From the NCBI RefSeq assembly GCF_003545885.1, contig NZ_QHCT01000001.1, forward strand, positions 1,530,001 to 1,594,000: a stretch of 64,000 bases of DNA, written 5' to 3'. Both the position numbers and the translations under genes were made by a program. Under the pieces are notes generated by a model that was given only the letters and a program-made list of their open reading frames with translations, did not search any database and had not been told where the DNA came from. Source of the stretch: Leptospira stimsonii (GTDB lineage: Bacteria > Spirochaetota > Leptospiria > Leptospirales > Leptospiraceae). Shown here piece after piece: positions 9,859-20,030 of this stretch. Each line of letters begins with the position of its first letter. The stretch's first letter is position 1.

Positions 9859-11864
9859 CGTTTCCAGAGAATCCGATCCCCTTCGGAAATCGTTTTCAAT
9901 CCGTTGATACCGTTATCCGGAACCGCTCTCGAAAGGAAATAATCCGTTTCCTCCACCGTTGCTTCTCCCGATTTTCCGGAAGTGTTGTAGATTTGAACTT
10001 TGGAGCCTTTCTTTAAACCGTCCAGCGTTCCGGCATTGATGATGATATCTTCATCCTTTACTTTGACAATCGATGCGGAGGGCGGAATCGAAGCGAGAAT
10101 TTTAGAAGCGGATCTGGTAGCGACCTCCGGAAGAAAATCCCGCCCCTTCGCGAAGACCCGAAAGGTAGTAAGAATCTTCTCGTGTTTCGTGTCTTTTATC
10201 GTCCAATCGACGTTCAGAGAATGATTTTCGTATTTTAGAGATCCATAAACTACGAATCTCGGCTTCGGCCCGTTCTTAACCGATTCTTTGACTTTAAAAA
10301 ATAAGGACTCGGAGTAGGGTAGAATTCCCGTATAGTTATCCGAGGTTAGATTGAGAGAAGAAGGATTACTTCTCGCAGATTCCAATGATCCGGAAAGAGA
10401 GATCGTAGGGTTTAGAGAAAGAATTTTGCGAACCGAAGAGGAGACCAGGAGAGATAGATCGGGATAGTCGCCTAAGAAGGATTTGTCGACAAGATCGAAA
10501 ACGAGAAGAACGGGCGGAGTTCTTCCGTAATTTTCGAGGAGATTGTCCCCTGTGATTTCGATCATTCCTTCCTTATAGCCGATCGATTGTTTCATAGAGT
10601 TCAGGAGATTTTCTATCTCATACTGATACTTTTCGTTTTCCGGATATTTCTTTCTTAAGAATAAAAGAAGATTCAAATAACGCGGGAAAAATCCGGTTCT
10701 CTTGTATTCGGAAAGAGTTTGGAACTGGACCTCTGGTTGACCGGGAATCAATTCTCTTGCGGATGCGAGATGGTGAGAAGACATCTCGTAGAGGAGGGAA
10801 TTTTTGGAAGAACGAAAACGTTGCATTCTATATTCACCCAATTTTCTTCGGAAGGAATGGTTCTCAGGGAAATGAACGAGTGCTACCGATTCCGCTTTTT
10901 GTCTCGCGATGGAATCCAAATCATCCAATCGTACTATTTCTGTTAAATCGTTTTTGAGGGATTCCTTACTCGCGGAAGAAGAATCCTTATTCGCCTCTTT
11001 TTCCACAGCAAACGTCTTAAGATAAAGAAAGGACGAATTTTGCGGATAGAGCGAAACCAGTTTTCGAGAAAGAGCGACGGCAGAGGCAAAGTCGTTTTGC
11101 CAGATGCGTATTCTTGTAAGCGCGTCAATTGCCTCTTCAAAATCCGGATAAAGAGAAATCGCACGTTCTAATTTTTCCGAAGCGGCTTCGAGCTTTTGTT
11201 TTCTTTCCGAGACCGGACTCTTTTCCGCCCAATCGATTAAGAGTTGCGCGAGATGAAAAAAGAGATCTGGATCATCGGAAGAATTCGAAAGGACTCCGTT
11301 CCAGAGGTGATAAGCTTTGGAGAAGTTTCCAGTCTTTCCGTTTACTTTCGCTTCTAAAATTTGAACTTCTTTAGAATTTTGTAATTTAGATCGGGAAGCT
11401 TCCAGTCGTTTTAGGGCAGATTCGAAACTTCCCATTTCTAAAAGGATTTGAATTTGTACCGGTGCAAGGATCGGGTCGAACGGATCCGTATCCAATGAGG
11501 TCCGTAAGAGATTGAGAGCGTTCTGATAATCTTTTTTTCTCGCGAATGCCAACGCCCCACCCTTCAACGCATTTTTGTTTTCGGGCTCTAAGGCTAACGC
11601 CTTGTTGAAGGCTTCAAAGGACTCGTTGTATTTATGAAGATGTTTTGCCGATTCAGCCAAACCTAAAAGAGAACGGATCGACATCGGATTTGCTTTGACT
11701 GCATCGGTGAAAGACTGATAAGCTCCGGTATAATTTCTTTCCTTGAGAAGGAGTTCCCCTTCTTGTATTTTACGAACGGTTTCCTGAGAGCTTGCAGATG
11801 ATCCAAAAAGAAGGACCAAAGAAAAAATCAGAAAACGTTTTTGTAGAAGAAGACGGAGGATCAT
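9855..11864 (-). CDS. Secreted TPR-repeat protein with FlgT-like C-terminal part
   Basis: 669 residues. A signal peptide (core about residues 9-24, ending SSASSQ) is followed by TPR repeats from about 30 to 300 (EGELLLKERNYTGAYQSFTDA, SLLGLAESAKHLHKYNESFE and others). The middle, about residues 400-580, is less repetitive and contains a segment reminiscent of lipoproteins that build nucleotide-free CsgG/FlgT-like folds. The last 80 residues (VKDEDIIINAGTLDGLKKGS) resemble the C-terminal beta domain of FlgT-like proteins. TPRs act as protein-binding scaffolds. The start overlaps the stop of the upstream NHL/vWA-like gene by four bases, so the two proteins are probably made together and may form a periplasmic complex. 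Confidence 0.7.
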   Translation of the reverse strand: MILRLLLQKRFLIFSLVLLFGSSASSQETVRKIQEGELLLKERNYTGAYQSFTDAVKANPMSIRSLLGLAESAKHLHKYNESFEAFNKALALEPENKNALKGGALAFARKKDYQNALNLLRTSLDTDPFDPILAPVQIQILLEMGSFESALKRLEASRSKLQNSKEVQILEAKVNGKTGNFSKAYHLWNGVLSNSSDDPDLFFHLAQLLIDWAEKSPVSERKQKLEAASEKLERAISLYPDFEEAIDALTRIRIWQNDFASAVALSRKLVSLYPQNSSFLYLKTFAVEKEANKDSSSASKESLKNDLTEIVRLDDLDSIARQKAESVALVHFPENHSFRRKLGEYRMQRFRSSKNSLLYEMSSHHLASARELIPGQPEVQFQTLSEYKRTGFFPRYLNLLLFLRKKYPENEKYQYEIENLLNSMKQSIGYKEGMIEITGDNLLENYGRTPPVLLVFDLVDKSFLGDYPDLSLLVSSSVRKILSLNPTISLSGSLESARSNPSSLNLTSDNYTGILPYSESLFFKVKESVKNGPKPRFVVYGSLKYENHSLNVDWTIKDTKHEKILTTFRVFAKGRDFLPEVATRSASKILASIPPSASIVKVKDEDIIINAGTLDGLKKGSKVQIYNTSGKSGEATVEETDYFLSRAVPDNGINGLKTISEGDRILWKR

Positions 11865-13891
11865 TTTGTAAAAAATCCTGCTTCGGCTTTACCGGAGGCG
11901 TTTCGAAAATTCGCTTCTAAGACGAGAGGTATGTAGAAGTCCTTTTTATCGGCGTCCACTCTACTCTTGAATGAAACGATATAACGTCTGTCTTTATGAG
12001 AAACAATGGATTCGTAGAGAGTTTTTTCCTGACCTTCTCCCGGGATCAGTATGAATTTTCCACCGGTAGAATTGGCTATCGTCTTATAGATTTCAACCGA
12101 AGGCCCGACATCCGAGAGAGATAAAAAATAGATCGGGATCGAATGTGCTTTCGAATAACGGATGATTTTTTCCGGAGAAATTTGAGTAAAAGAATCCGGA
12201 TTGGAATTACCGGATACTAACACGAGGACCGCTCTCGGCCCGAGACGATCTAAAAGATCGGTGATTCCGCGATAAATTGACTTTCCCGTTTTTGATGAAG
12301 AATCACTAGGAGAAGTTCGTAATATTCTAAAAATCTCATGCATTGAATAATTGAAATCGGATGCTTTTATGAGTTCAGTGCCGGAACGGAGAACTTCCAC
12401 TCCGTCGTATTGTCGTAGGGAAGTGAGAAGTGGACGAAGTGATTTTTCAAAAACGGAATAAGCGGTTTTGACTTCGGGGGTGTTCTCATAGATAAGGGAT
12501 AGAGAAATTCTATTATTATATTGTTGCATATCCGCGAGTCCGATAAGCGGAGAAAGATTTCCGTATTCGTAAACTTTAAATGAATTTCTTGGAATCGCTT
12601 TTATATCGCGTCCCGATCGGTCTCTGACTCTTAAGAAAACGGATATATCGGGATATTCTCTATTTAGGACCTTTTCTACTACGAGATCCAGATTGGAAGA
12701 GAGTTGATTCGCGGGGCTGAAAATTTCTACGCGATGCCGATTGAAATCTGCGATGTACTGAGTTCCCGTATAATCAAAGGCCGAAGAAAAAGGTTGATTC
12801 AGTTTCCGGATTACATTTTTGGAATCTCGAAAAGAATCCAGAGCTCTCCAAGTATTTTCCAGCGTGTTATAAACTACAAGACCGGATTTTTCATCTGCAA
12901 CGTGTATTTCATTTTTCCGAATCGTAAGATTACGAGGAGAAGATAGAATATTTGGATTTGTGATCTCTCTTAGGAAATTTCCCTCTGAGTCGAAAACCGC
13001 AATGCGAGAGTTCCCTCGATCGGCGACGTAGATTTCTCCTTTCGCATTGATCTTGATTCCGGAAGGATTTCGAAGAGTTCCGACTCCGATCTCTTGGAGG
13101 AAGGTTCCGTCGGTTTTAAGTTTTTGAACCCGGTTATTTCCGGAATCGGAAACAAAGAGATATCCGTCCTTCGTGAAAAAAATTCCAGTAGGACCATGGA
13201 ATTCCCCTGCGGCTTTTCCTGTTTTTCCAAAACGATTTCGATATTCACCTCTCGTATTGAACTCATAAATCTTATCCGCTTTGAAATCGGAGACAAAAAT
13301 TGAGGTTCCACGGAGAGAAAAGAAGAGGGGACCGGATAAATTCCGACCTAAGGAGCCCTTAAAATTATCTACTGGATTTCCGTTTGGGTCAAATTTTACG
13401 ATATTTGCCGTATCAAACGAAAGTACGTAGAGAAATCCATCATCATCGATCGCAACATCGGAAGGGTTTCTGAATCGAAACCGTCTGAGCTCGTCACCTA
13501 AAAGCGCAGAATAATACTTTATCCCAGCATCCTGACTCCCACCAGCGAGATTGATTCGGAGTGCATCTAATCTTGCTTTTTGAATCTGGTTAAGCCCTGT
13601 ATTACCTTCAATTTGTTCTAACTCCGACATGCTTTCTGGCCAATCGCCAGAAAGATAATAAGAATTAGAGAGGAGAAGCCTCGCTAAAGTAAAGTCGCTC
13701 TTGATTGAAAGCGCCTTAAGAAAGCTTTCCCGAGAAGATGAATACTGAGAGTTATTAAAGTAGGAGAAACCCCTAGAAAAATGCGTCCTTGCCTCTTTTT
13801 CCTGGATAGAAAAATTTGGAAGCCCGTCGGAATTCAAAGAAAAAGATGTTAAGAATACTACGAGGAGGATAAGAAATCGATTAGAGTGCAT
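11861..13891 (-). CDS. Secreted TPR-NHL propeller protein with vWA-like C-terminus
   Basis: 676 residues from the ATG at 13891-13889, which places a signal peptide (NRFLILLVVFLTSFSLNSDG) at the N-terminus; an upstream ATG at 13942 would add 17 polar residues before it. TPR-like helices cover about 30-110. Residues about 135-400 hold NHL repeats, with copies such as LRNPSGIKINAKGEIYVADR and GNSRIAVFDSEGNFLREI, forming a beta-propeller. Residues about 435-676 have the strand/helix order of a von Willebrand A domain (RISLSLIYENTPE, RAVLVLVSGNSN), but the metal-binding DxSxS is replaced by YENTP, so the usual MIDAS is absent. It is coupled to the TPR gene downstream. Likely a periplasmic or surface protein-protein interaction device. 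Confidence 0.75.
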   Translation of the reverse strand: MHSNRFLILLVVFLTSFSLNSDGLPNFSIQEKEARTHFSRGFSYFNNSQYSSSRESFLKALSIKSDFTLARLLLSNSYYLSGDWPESMSELEQIEGNTGLNQIQKARLDALRINLAGGSQDAGIKYYSALLGDELRRFRFRNPSDVAIDDDGFLYVLSFDTANIVKFDPNGNPVDNFKGSLGRNLSGPLFFSLRGTSIFVSDFKADKIYEFNTRGEYRNRFGKTGKAAGEFHGPTGIFFTKDGYLFVSDSGNNRVQKLKTDGTFLQEIGVGTLRNPSGIKINAKGEIYVADRGNSRIAVFDSEGNFLREITNPNILSSPRNLTIRKNEIHVADEKSGLVVYNTLENTWRALDSFRDSKNVIRKLNQPFSSAFDYTGTQYIADFNRHRVEIFSPANQLSSNLDLVVEKVLNREYPDISVFLRVRDRSGRDIKAIPRNSFKVYEYGNLSPLIGLADMQQYNNRISLSLIYENTPEVKTAYSVFEKSLRPLLTSLRQYDGVEVLRSGTELIKASDFNYSMHEIFRILRTSPSDSSSKTGKSIYRGITDLLDRLGPRAVLVLVSGNSNPDSFTQISPEKIIRYSKAHSIPIYFLSLSDVGPSVEIYKTIANSTGGKFILIPGEGQEKTLYESIVSHKDRRYIVSFKSRVDADKKDFYIPLVLEANFRNASGKAEAGFFTK

Positions 13892-14033
13892 AATTGAATT
13901 CTTACATTTGCTCCAATCTCTATTAACATTGAAAAGAGACATAATTTCAAGAATTTTTTACGAACGCGGAAGGAATAAACCTTATAAAAATGTGAAACAC
14001 TTCTCGTTTTTTGAGAAAAAGGTTAAAACTCTC

Positions 14034-14357
14034 CTAACCACTTAGAGGTCGAAATTCTATTTGTCTGCCCGTTCTCGGGAATACACTTTTAAGTTTCGAA
14101 TTTCGTAAAGGTTGGAGAGGTCGGAATTCTCGATGGAAAACGTCTTTAGAAATAGCATTTTGGATTCGAGGGAAGCCTTCTGAGTTGATCGGAGAGCGAC
14201 TCTTTTTCCAGCTCTCATGACGCTCAAGCCAGATTTCTCGTTTCGCACGATTTTCAAGGAGTTCGCTCCGCGTTTCCCGGAGAAGAAAATCTAGAATAAA
14301 GATGTAGTTCCGAAATCTTTTTTCTATCTGATTTAATTCTTCCAAGGAGACTTCCAT
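14034..14357 (-). CDS. Hypothetical small ORF, possibly a remnant
   Basis: 107 residues without a recognised family. The first half is helical and charged (LEELNQIEKRFRNYIFILDF); the second half is basic and irregular, and an overlapping frame on the same strand (14057-14257) is also open, so a frameshift in a decayed gene is possible. It lies 42 bases downstream of the DUF1564 gene and would be in its operon. Real coding status is uncertain. Confidence 0.25.
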   Translation of the reverse strand: MEVSLEELNQIEKRFRNYIFILDFLLRETRSELLENRAKREIWLERHESWKKSRSPINSEGFPRIQNAISKDVFHREFRPLQPLRNSKLKSVFPRTGRQIEFRPLSG

Positions 14358-14399
14358 ACTACATTGAATATCGGAATCTCTCGAGAAAAATGGAAAAAA

Positions 14400-14945
14400 T
14401 TATGCAGTATTCAACTCAAAATTTCTTCTTCTCGAAAGTCGCTTTAGGATCATTCTCTTATTCGAAAAAATCGTATAATAAAAATAGATTGGATTTACCG
14501 TTCTCCTTTCTAACCTTAGGATCTCAGTTTTCTCATCTTGAAGAGAGATATCTTCGTCTCTATCACTATCTACGAGTCCTGAAAAAAATTTACAAATGGA
14601 AATTCCGAAATAAAAGCCCACAAGTTTAGCCTCATACCAATCTTGATGATCCGGTCGAAACGAAAGTCGAATTAGATTTTGTCTTTTCGATTGGTATAGC
14701 GTTTTTCGAAAAGCTGTGTCGGGAAATTTGGAGAAGAGATTCCTGTTCTGAAATTTTATAATTAGATAGTGAAAGTAGTTTTTAAGATTGCCGTGTCTCC
14801 TAATTCTATTCCTCAGAAATCCTTCCAAATGTTTTGGAATGAGCAAGTCCGAAGGACCAATGGATCTCTTGGATTTGCCATGAAACTCGGTGAACTCTTG
14901 AATTTGATTCATTCTTCTTTTCTCCTCTAAAGAATACAGTTCCAA
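14400..14945 (-). CDS. DUF1564 family protein (Leptospira-specific)
   Basis: 181 residues; an internal methionine at residue 12 is an alternative start. The sequence SDLLIPKHLEGFLRNRIRR, then HGNLKNYFHYLIIKFQNRNL, then KTLYQSKRQNLIRLSFRPDH and DWYEAKLVGFYFGISICKFF, follows the order I remember for DUF1564, a paralogous family found in many copies in leptospires. The N-terminal part has the character of a ribbon-helix-helix-like DNA-binding protein, but that is inference. It is AT-richer than its neighbours and close to a possible remnant gene, so it may have been acquired. It is followed upstream by the deacetylase-like gene on the same strand. Confidence 0.6.
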   Translation of the reverse strand: MELYSLEEKRRMNQIQEFTEFHGKSKRSIGPSDLLIPKHLEGFLRNRIRRHGNLKNYFHYLIIKFQNRNLFSKFPDTAFRKTLYQSKRQNLIRLSFRPDHQDWYEAKLVGFYFGISICKFFSGLVDSDRDEDISLQDEKTEILRLERRTVNPIYFYYTIFSNKRMILKRLSRRRNFELNTA

Positions 14946-14980
14946 GAGGTGATCTTAAAAGACGAAGATGTTGAATTTTT

Positions 14981-15922
14981 TTAAGAAAAAGATTGAAGAA
15001 CGGCAATGTGTGCTTCTACGGATTCTGCCAAAGAAGTTAAGTCGTAACCTCCTTCTAAAAAAGAAAGAACCCTTCCTTGGCAAACGTTCTTCGCGCATTC
15101 AAGAACGATTCTTGTTAATTTTTCGAAACCACTAGTGGAAATTTGCATCCCTCCAAGCGGATCGTTCTTGTGGGCATCAAAACCTGCAGATATCAAGATG
15201 ATTTCCGGATTAAATCTTTCAATCGTAGGAACAATTGTTTCCTTAAATAAATTTATGTAAGTATTGTCTTCTGTTCCTGCTTTGAGAGGAATATTTTTCG
15301 TCGTCCCGATCCCCATTGCTTCTCCCGTTTCGGTCGGAAGTCCAGTCATCGGATAAAAAGGGAATTGATGGATAGAAAGGAAGAAAACGCTTGGATCTCC
15401 ATAGAAAAATTCTTGCGTTCCATTTCCATGGTGAACATCCCAATCTAAGATAAAAATTTTCTTAAGGCCACGAAGTTGAAGGTATTTAGCTGCGATCGCT
15501 ATATTATTTAACATACAAAAACCCATAATTCTATTTTGCTCAGCATGATGTCCCGGCGGTCGGAGGAGTGAGAATCCATTCTTGATTTTCCCTTCAAGCA
15601 AAGTATCTGCCATGGTAGTTCCGGAACTTGCCGCTTTGAAAGCCGAAAACCATGATTTTTCCGTAAAAGGTGTGTCAGAATCAAAATAACCTCTTTTGCC
15701 TTTGGAATTCTCTATTTTTTGAATATGATTTCTGCTGTGCGTTTGGTTCAGAAAATCAATTGTGATATCCTGAATCTCCGGTTGATAGAGGGAAGAAAAA
15801 TAGGTCTTCTTTTGAAGAAGTTCTATACAGGCGATTAATCTGTCCGAGTTTTCGAAATGGGGACTCGTAGAGTTCGAGTTATGATAAAGAAATGCCTCTG
15901 AAAAAATAAGACCCGTTGCCAT
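14981..15922 (-). CDS. Histone deacetylase / acetylpolyamine amidohydrolase family protein
   Basis: 313 residues. The family consists of zinc-dependent deacetylases acting on acetyl-lysine, acetylpolyamines or acetoin-related substrates. The signature blocks are clear: RPPGHHAE near residue 118 (general base histidines), GFCMLNNIAIAA, ILDWDVHHGNGTQ near 155 (Asp and His zinc ligands), and ISAGFDAHKNDPLGG near 245 with the third zinc ligand Asp. EGGYDL near the C-terminus completes the site. It is cytoplasmic. The real substrate is not predictable; acetyl-polyamine or protein acetyl-lysine are the usual options. Confidence 0.92.
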   Translation of the reverse strand: MATGLIFSEAFLYHNSNSTSPHFENSDRLIACIELLQKKTYFSSLYQPEIQDITIDFLNQTHSRNHIQKIENSKGKRGYFDSDTPFTEKSWFSAFKAASSGTTMADTLLEGKIKNGFSLLRPPGHHAEQNRIMGFCMLNNIAIAAKYLQLRGLKKIFILDWDVHHGNGTQEFFYGDPSVFFLSIHQFPFYPMTGLPTETGEAMGIGTTKNIPLKAGTEDNTYINLFKETIVPTIERFNPEIILISAGFDAHKNDPLGGMQISTSGFEKLTRIVLECAKNVCQGRVLSFLEGGYDLTSLAESVEAHIAVLQSFS

Positions 15923-16059
15923 CTTTTAACTCCAAAGAGAAACTTTATTGAATCTATTATTTTCTTTATTCTGGAAAACGAATCGACCCTTTTTCAGAAT
16001 TTCTCACGTCTTTCTTTTAGTTATAGTTGGAGAATTCCGACATTTAAGAGAGAAATCAA

Positions 16060-17268
16060 TTGTTTCCGCCTGATCTTGTAACCATGAATCAACAAATCGT
16101 ATCATTCTTAATTATTTTCCTTTTTAGCGTATCCTCTCTTTTTTCTGACTTTGATCTTCCTTTTCCGAACGGGAGCACAAAGAGGAAACCGGTTCGATTG
16201 GCGAAGGAGTTATCTGAACCTGAAGTCGGAACTCAAAGGTCTTCGGTAAGGAAAGGACAAGAATCCAAACAGTCAGACGAGGAAATTTTTCCAAAAAAAG
16301 AAACTACGAGAAAACAAATTTCCCCCATTGAACCTATACTTGAAATTAAGTCCAAGGTTGTAACTACGCAAAACAAAGGTGATGCTCCTAAACAGGAAGG
16401 AAATGGGATATCAAACTTTGCAGATCAGAAGGTGCCGGAATTCTCTAGAGGGATCTATATTTCTCAGAGAACTTTAAAAAAAGTGAAAGCATTTGAAGAG
16501 CTTCGTCGGAGAAGCAAAATGCATGGAATCAATTTCCTTGTGATTGATGTCCAACCTACAGCACCTTCTAAGGAAACTTTGGATTCATTATTCGCAGAAG
16601 GTTTTTACCCAGTTGCACGCGTTGTCAATTTTGACGGCGGCCTTCCGACCGAAAACCCGTCGGACCAAAAGATAAAATCGATCCATCGGTCGATTAGAGC
16701 CGCTTGCCAATCGGGGTTTCCTGAAATTCAATTAGATTACATTCGCTATGCCGACAATTTGCAACTCAAGTTATCGTATGAAGCTCGTTACAAAAATATT
16801 TCAGGAATTATTAAGAATATTCGAAATGAAACCCTGAAATGTGAAAATCTTCCTTATATCGGAGCAGATATTTTTGGTCGGATCCCTTTTAATCAGAACG
16901 ATTCAATCGGTCAGAAAGTGGAAGTATTTGCCCAAGTAGTGGATGTTCTCTATCCAATGTTATATCCTTCTCACTTTTATGGAATGCCTGCTCGGATTAA
17001 AGATCCTTATCAAACAGTGTATGACGGAACTCATCTTACCTTAAAAAGATCCTTGAAAACAACGAGAGTCATTCCTTATATCCAAGGATTCAACATGTCC
17101 GTTGCCAAGTCCGGACTTTCTTTGTCCGATTATATAAAAGCTCAAGTTAAAGCTACGTACGATAGTGGTGCTCATGGTTTTGTGGTATGGAATGCCTGGA
17201 ACGAATACGATGCTACATTCCAGGCCCTAAAGGACTATGATCGAGAGGTTAAAAAGGGAGAGAATTAG
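16060..17268 (+). CDS. Putative glycoside hydrolase (DUF4015-type), exported
   Basis: 402 residues from the TTG at 16060, which has AAGAGAG seven bases upstream; the ATG at 16084 is an alternative without a visible ribosome site. A hydrophobic signal segment ([19 protein letters not shown]) is followed by a Lys/Ser/Pro/Glu-rich linker of about 100 residues. The catalytic-like barrel begins at [11 protein letters not shown] (about residue 130) and contains [34 protein letters not shown] and [13 protein letters not shown], which are the conserved strands of the putative glycoside hydrolase family PF13200. [11 protein letters not shown] lies at the end. The substrate is unknown. It is convergent with the enoyl-CoA hydratase gene, sharing four bases. 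Confidence 0.85.
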   Translation: MFPPDLVTMNQQIVSFLIIFLFSVSSLFSDFDLPFPNGSTKRKPVRLAKELSEPEVGTQRSSVRKGQESKQSDEEIFPKKETTRKQISPIEPILEIKSKVVTTQNKGDAPKQEGNGISNFADQKVPEFSRGIYISQRTLKKVKAFEELRRRSKMHGINFLVIDVQPTAPSKETLDSLFAEGFYPVARVVNFDGGLPTENPSDQKIKSIHRSIRAACQSGFPEIQLDYIRYADNLQLKLSYEARYKNISGIIKNIRNETLKCENLPYIGADIFGRIPFNQNDSIGQKVEVFAQVVDVLYPMLYPSHFYGMPARIKDPYQTVYDGTHLTLKRSLKTTRVIPYIQGFNMSVAKSGLSLSDYIKAQVKATYDSGAHGFVVWNAWNEYDATFQALKDYDREVKKGEN

Positions 17269-18065
17269 AGTCCTTTAAACTCTGGTTTTCTTTTTTGTTC
17301 AATCGCTTTGATCGTTTCTTTGAAATCAGCGGAAATAAAGTTTCTCGCCTGAGATTCCGCTTCCTTTTTGAGAGCGGCTTCCAATTTCTCACGGTCGTAA
17401 GTATTTTTCTTCAGTTCGCTCAGGGCGAGGGGGGCACTTTCTGAGAGGGCGATTGCAATTTCTGTGGCTCTTCCTAAGACTTCTTTCTGAGGAACTGAGT
17501 CATTGCAGAGGCCTGTCCGGAACGCATCATCTCCATTTAAAGTTTCAGCAAGAAATAGAAGACGATTGGCCACATGAGTTCCAAAAAGCTCTTTCACAAT
17601 ATAACTTGAACCCATTCCAGGATGAATTCCTAACTTTACAAAGTTAAACTGATATTTTCCTTCGTTCGCGAATACTCGAATGTCGCAGGCAAAAGCGAGA
17701 GAAAGTCCAGCCCCTATCGCATGACCATTCGCGGCGCAAATAACGGGGATATCCAATCTTCTTACCGAAAGAAAGAGATTGTAGAATTCAAACATTGTTT
17801 TTTTGTTCGTCTCGAAATCTTTCGTAGAAAATGATTTCAGGAGTTCAAAATTTCCCCCAGCGGAGAAAATTCCATTCTTCCCGGTGAGAATGACGGCCCT
17901 TGGTTTCGATTTTTCAGGAGAATCCAATAAAGTCTCGATGGTTTTCTTAAATTCAAGGCCCATTTCTCGGGTCATGGAATTCCGACTTTCCGGATTATTT
18001 AAGCTTAAAGTCAGGATCTTGTTTCCTGAACCCAGATCGATAGTGTCTTGATCGATTAATCCCAT
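17265..18065 (-). CDS. Enoyl-CoA hydratase/isomerase family protein
   Basis: 266 residues, the normal crotonase length. The oxyanion-hole segments are visible: NSMTREMG near residue 29, [20 protein letters not shown] near 58-77, and [23 protein letters not shown] near 110-132. The downstream [17 protein letters not shown] matches the region that carries the catalytic Glu in classical hydratases; here the sequence has Gly-Met-Gly-Ser, so the exact reaction (hydratase, isomerase or other crotonase chemistry) is open. The start shares one base with the stop of the upstream hypothetical gene (TAATG), showing tight coupling. Confidence 0.88.
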   Translation of the reverse strand: MGLIDQDTIDLGSGNKILTLSLNNPESRNSMTREMGLEFKKTIETLLDSPEKSKPRAVILTGKNGIFSAGGNFELLKSFSTKDFETNKKTMFEFYNLFLSVRRLDIPVICAANGHAIGAGLSLAFACDIRVFANEGKYQFNFVKLGIHPGMGSSYIVKELFGTHVANRLLFLAETLNGDDAFRTGLCNDSVPQKEVLGRATEIAIALSESAPLALSELKKNTYDREKLEAALKKEAESQARNFISADFKETIKAIEQKRKPEFKGL

Positions 18066-18592
18066 TAAACTGCTTTTCTCTCCAACTCAAAGCTTTCATA
18101 CCAAATTCGATCGGATACGGTCAACGGTTTTTCGCCAATTCCCATCTGGACAAAGTATTCAAGGAGAGTATCGAGATGAATCGCTTCCTCATCCTCTAAC
18201 GTCCAAAAAGTAGAATCGATTGATTTCGAGATCAGTGCTTGTCCTCTTATTGAATCCTGAAAATACTCCGGTTTTCCCGAAAAAATCAAATGAGCCGAGA
18301 TAAGGTCGAAACGAATTGTTTCGATGATTTTCTTAAACTGGGGTTCCGACTTTTCGAAGTATCTCGAAGCAATCTCTGTTTGAAAATAGTCGCCCCAGGT
18401 CAAAATATCAGGTTCCACTCCGGTTCGTTCTCGAATTTCTGCGACCTTCTCGTCCTCGATAAAAGGAGTCATCGCAAATCGGTCTACGAGTTCTTTTAAA
18501 GCGATCAAATCCAGGATTTTCCCGGCTGTTAGCTTTCCCTGTTTCATCATATCGAATAATTCCGGGTTGAGTTCCGACTTTCTTGTATCCAT
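18065..18592 (-). CDS. Hypothetical protein coupled to the enoyl-CoA hydratase gene
   Basis: 175 residues, acidic, helical, with no signal peptide and no recognised family. Features that can be seen are a run of amphipathic helices ([40 protein letters not shown]) and an acidic segment ([19 protein letters not shown]). Its stop overlaps the start of the crotonase-family gene by one base, so the two are probably expressed together; it might be an accessory subunit of that enzyme, which is only a guess. Confidence 0.65.
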   Translation of the reverse strand: MDTRKSELNPELFDMMKQGKLTAGKILDLIALKELVDRFAMTPFIEDEKVAEIRERTGVEPDILTWGDYFQTEIASRYFEKSEPQFKKIIETIRFDLISAHLIFSGKPEYFQDSIRGQALISKSIDSTFWTLEDEEAIHLDTLLEYFVQMGIGEKPLTVSDRIWYESFELERKAV

Positions 18593-18749
18593 ACCTTCTT
18601 TTTCGGGTTTTTCCGAAACCTTCCTCTGGATTTTTTTTCTCTCGAGTTCTCTTTTCCAAATGCTTATGTCCCTTTCATATAGCCCGACTGAATTCCGACT
18701 TCCTAAAAGCCGATACTAAGATAGAATCTCGCATTCAACAAAAAAAACC

Positions 18750-20030
18750 ATGGCAGTCGGAAGATCAGATAGTTTACAGGAACTCATAACGATTCTCGAA
18801 ACGATGTTCGGGGAGACAATCATTGGGACCGATATCAATCTCGTAAAACATCTCTTCTATTATCTCAAAGCGGACGATGTAGAATTCCCTTTCGACTACG
18901 ACGGACAAAAATATTTCGCGATTGTGGAGGATATTGAAGAGACGACCGTAAATCTCCGAATCCCTGGTGCGACGCAGGGGCTTACACTTCGTGCAAAGAT
19001 CAGTTTCGAGATCATGAACATTCTCTATCAGTTCGAGGTTGTCATATTAGAATTCTTAGAAGAAGGAATTAAAATTAGAATTCCATCAGAACTCCAAGCC
19101 GCATCCTTTCGTAAGAATATCCGAGTCGCGGTCGACGACCTCTTTATGAACTACGTAATTCTTTTTCGCTCTCTCTCGGGCGGAGGAAGAGAAATCGGAA
19201 GGAATATTCAAGTCGAACAAAGATTTAATAACCTGATGAGGGAAATTAAAAAGGACAATCCGGATCTTCGACTCATAAATATTATGATTTCCGAATATAT
19301 TTCCACGGTTTCGAAGGAATACGACATCGTTTTTTTTTCCGCAGAGAAGAAGGACGAAGTTTTTCTGGAATCTTTTATTCGAAGACACGATAAACCGATT
19401 TTTATCTCCGATACTTCTTTGATAATCAATTACATTCGTGAGACTGATCCTTCGGAAGTGGGTAACTACCGCGAAGAATACATTCGTATGGTTTTGGAAA
19501 ACGGGCAGGATTATGCGGATAAATTTTTTAGGGAACTCCAGAAAAACGAAATTCGGGATTTCCTTATCTCTTACATGATTCTACCTATCAGGCTCTTTAA
19601 CGACGTCGTAGGATATATTCGGGTTTATGCCTCCGCTATGGATCGATATTCGATTACTCCTTCCCAGGCGGGCTATTTGATCGAACTTTCTGAAATTTTC
19701 AGCTACTCTATGACGAAAATTTTCATCCGGGCGGACAACTATCGTCAGACAAAGGCGGCCACGCGAGTCGTAGATATCAGTATCAACGGGCTCCTCTTTG
19801 AAATCGACGAAGAAAGAATCTTTCATTATTTAAAAAAGCATAATATTATAAAAATATTCATTCCTCTTACGGAAAGGACTCTAATTCTGAGGGGAGAGGT
19901 TGTACGCTATATCGTTGCGGGCGACGGTAAATTCAATCTTGGTGTGAATTTTTTTGATTCCAATCCGGACGATATGTTAGTCCTTCAAAAATATATCTTT
20001 ACTAGAACTCGGAAGATTCTTTCAGAATGA
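18750..20030 (+). CDS. DUF1577 family protein with PilZ-like C-terminal domain
   Basis: 426 residues. The arrangement ([23 protein letters not shown] at the start, then a beta-rich part near 50-115, a helical middle, and the C-terminal [20 protein letters not shown]) agrees with DUF1577, a family I know only from Leptospira. The last 100 residues look like a PilZ domain. The classic c-di-GMP motif RxxxR is not obvious, but DISxNGLxF matches the second PilZ motif (D/NxSxxG), so c-di-GMP binding is possible. Cytoplasmic. The 3' end overlaps the convergent TPR gene by nine bases. Confidence 0.75.
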   Translation: MAVGRSDSLQELITILETMFGETIIGTDINLVKHLFYYLKADDVEFPFDYDGQKYFAIVEDIEETTVNLRIPGATQGLTLRAKISFEIMNILYQFEVVILEFLEEGIKIRIPSELQAASFRKNIRVAVDDLFMNYVILFRSLSGGGREIGRNIQVEQRFNNLMREIKKDNPDLRLINIMISEYISTVSKEYDIVFFSAEKKDEVFLESFIRRHDKPIFISDTSLIINYIRETDPSEVGNYREEYIRMVLENGQDYADKFFRELQKNEIRDFLISYMILPIRLFNDVVGYIRVYASAMDRYSITPSQAGYLIELSEIFSYSMTKIFIRADNYRQTKAATRVVDISINGLLFEIDEERIFHYLKKHNIIKIFIPLTERTLILRGEVVRYIVAGDGKFNLGVNFFDSNPDDMLVLQKYIFTRTRKILSE

